NCBI GenBank assembly: GCA_905234835.1
Contig: CAJOIZ010000001.1
Coordinates: 186,001-250,000 of the forward strand
Length of the DNA: 64,000 bases
Reading direction: 5' to 3'
Source: Paludibacteraceae bacterium
Lineage (GTDB): Bacteria > Bacteroidota > Bacteroidia > Bacteroidales > Paludibacteraceae
Below are positions 63,111 through 64,000 of the stretch, one piece after another (position 1 is the first letter of the stretch; every line of letters starts with the position of its first letter). The notes under the pieces were generated by a model that was not told where the DNA came from, searched no databases, and saw only the letters and a program-made list of their open reading frames with translations. A program made the translations under genes and the position numbers.

Positions 63111-64000
63111 ATGGAAACAACATTACAAGACAGAATACGTGGTTCGCTTATCGGCGGTGCGATCGGCGATGCACTGGGCTATCCGATAGAGTTCATCTTC
63201 TCTTATAAAACAATCCAAGCGCGGTATGGCGAGAACGGCATCACGCGCTTGGATACGCATCAACTTTGGCTGCCTGAAGAAGAACAGGCTGGAAAAGCGG
63301 TTTTTTCCGATGACACCCAGATGACACTCTATACAGCAAATGGACTGCTCAACGCGAAAAAGCAGAAGATAGCCTATAAATACGGAATCGCTCAAGCATA
63401 TATAGAGTGGTATCTGATACAAGTCGGCAAGAAGTCAAGCAAATACAAAGACTGTTGGATCAGCACCATTCCCGCGCTGAACAAAAGACGCGCACCCGGC
63501 AATACCTGCCTGACCGCACTCGAAGCTATCTTCAGAGGCAAGGAACCGTTCAACAACAGCAAGGGGTGTGGTGGTGTCATGCGTATCGCTCCTATTCCTC
63601 TTTATGCCACAGTTGATAATAGAATGGACATTATGGATGCAGACCGGTTAGCCGCCGATGCCGCAGAAATAACCCACCTTCACCCGTTGGGATTCATCCC
63701 GGCTGCGTTGATGTCGCATATCATCTATCGTTTGGCATTGGACGAACACCCGACGCAAGATGCTATGGTCCGCTATATTGAGGAAGGTGCCGGGTTATTG
63801 GCCGGTCTTTTCCCTCAATATCCGAATGAGGTTGAACAAATGCAAACGCTCGCAAGTACGGCAACACAACTTGCCTTTAACGAGAAATCTGATGTGCTGA
63901 ACATAGAGTTTTTAGGCGGAGGCTGGGTCGGAGAAGAAGCACTGGCCATCGCGTTGTATTGCTCAACCCGCTATTTTGACAATTTTGAGCAAGCCCTAAT
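63111..64000 (+). CDS. ADP-ribosylglycohydrolase (DraG/ARH family), partial (3' end beyond window)
   Basis: 297 codons visible, open at the right edge. The family's metal/active-site signatures are present: GSLIGGAIGDALGYPIEF (~11-28), FSDDTQMTLYTANG (~63-76), GNTCLTALEAI, NSKGCGGVMRIAP (~145-157) and THLHPLGFIPAALMSH. It removes ADP-ribose from Arg, Ser or nucleic acid targets, or cleaves ADP-ribose derivatives, in the cytoplasm. Its neighbours with TIR and macro domains suggest a shared NAD/ADP-ribose chemistry, but a separate promoter sits in between and nothing proves a joint system. Confidence 0.93.
   Translation, partial: METTLQDRIRGSLIGGAIGDALGYPIEFIFSYKTIQARYGENGITRLDTHQLWLPEEEQAGKAVFSDDTQMTLYTANGLLNAKKQKIAYKYGIAQAYIEWYLIQVGKKSSKYKDCWISTIPALNKRRAPGNTCLTALEAIFRGKEPFNNSKGCGGVMRIAPIPLYATVDNRMDIMDADRLAADAAEITHLHPLGFIPAALMSHIIYRLALDEHPTQDAMVRYIEEGAGLLAGLFPQYPNEVEQMQTLASTATQLAFNEKSDVLNIEFLGGGWVGEEALAIALYCSTRYFDNFEQAL

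Noticed and set aside
1..64000. tRNA or rRNA genes, integrases and transposases
   Set aside because: No cloverleaf T-arm signature other than the riboswitch's GGTGCGAATCC, and no recombinase or transposase motif was seen; computational search (tRNAscan-SE, ISfinder) would settle this.

Overview
The window looks like the chromosome of a gut or rumen type Bacteroidales bacterium. Promoters repeatedly show the Bacteroidetes sigma pattern (TTTG, about 18-22 bp, TAnnTTTG) instead of -35/-10 boxes. Secreted proteins carry Bacteroidetes lipoboxes, FN3-like and DUF1566-type domains, and a vitamin B12 TonB receptor sits behind a cobalamin riboswitch. A family-level assignment is not possible from sequence alone. 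No tRNA, rRNA, CRISPR array, transposase or integrase was recognised.

Layout. (1) 1-928: left-edge partial DUF4143 ATPase with a 23-bp repeat array just upstream of its promoter. (2) 14.86 kb down to 1.29 kb, all minus strand: one long apparent operon with a promoter and long leader, three envelope proteins (two coiled-coil rich), two FN3-repeat lipoproteins, a 53-residue Tyr-rich peptide overlapping a membrane protein that is coupled to a radical SAM/SPASM enzyme, a transglutaminase-like secreted protein, a four-helix membrane protein, and a terminator. (3) 21.37-15.63 kb, minus: a six-gene operon joining an RsbU/RsbW-type phosphatase-kinase fusion and a STAS protein to a ppGpp synthetase-like protein, an APH-fold kinase, an HD hydrolase and a tyrosine phosphatase. 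(4) 21.45-24.78 kb, plus: B12 riboswitch, DUF4465 protein, BtuB-like receptor. (5) 24.8-34.9 kb: a large InlB-repeat secreted protein, pnp, a phosphoethanolamine-transferase-like enzyme and an MNT/HEPN pair. (6) 40.84-34.89 kb, minus: GH106-like lipoprotein, exosortase-family protein and a large Ig-like surface protein in one coupled operon. (7) 40.9-44.8 kb, plus: steroid 5-alpha-reductase-like membrane protein, Old-Yellow-Enzyme reductase and lepA.

(8) 45.9-64.0 kb, plus, is a more AT-rich accessory island. It begins with a TIR gene remnant, then TIR-Sel1, Macro-TIR and TIR-WG proteins. A three-gene operon follows: secreted/membrane vWA protein, a 1093-residue tubulin-like GTPase, and a 981-residue membrane vWA protein. 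Small membrane and hypothetical proteins, a WG-repeat membrane protein and a partial ADP-ribosylglycohydrolase complete it. The association of NAD-cleaving type TIR domains, a macro domain, an ADP-ribosylglycohydrolase and a filament-type GTPase with two metal-binding vWA partners is the best candidate for an undescribed system, plausibly stress or phage defence. The tubulin/vWA operon has nearly the same promoter and first ~75 nt of leader as the operon at 14.86 kb.

The intergenic regions at 14.9-15.6, 28.4-28.8, 31.3-31.8 and 44.8-45.8 kb carry a mosaic of shared repeats: 11-bp tandem arrays, a dispersed AAAGTCC hairpin and AT-rich stretches. Several are inverted copies of one another. One 11-bp array lies inside a coding sequence and could cause phase variation.
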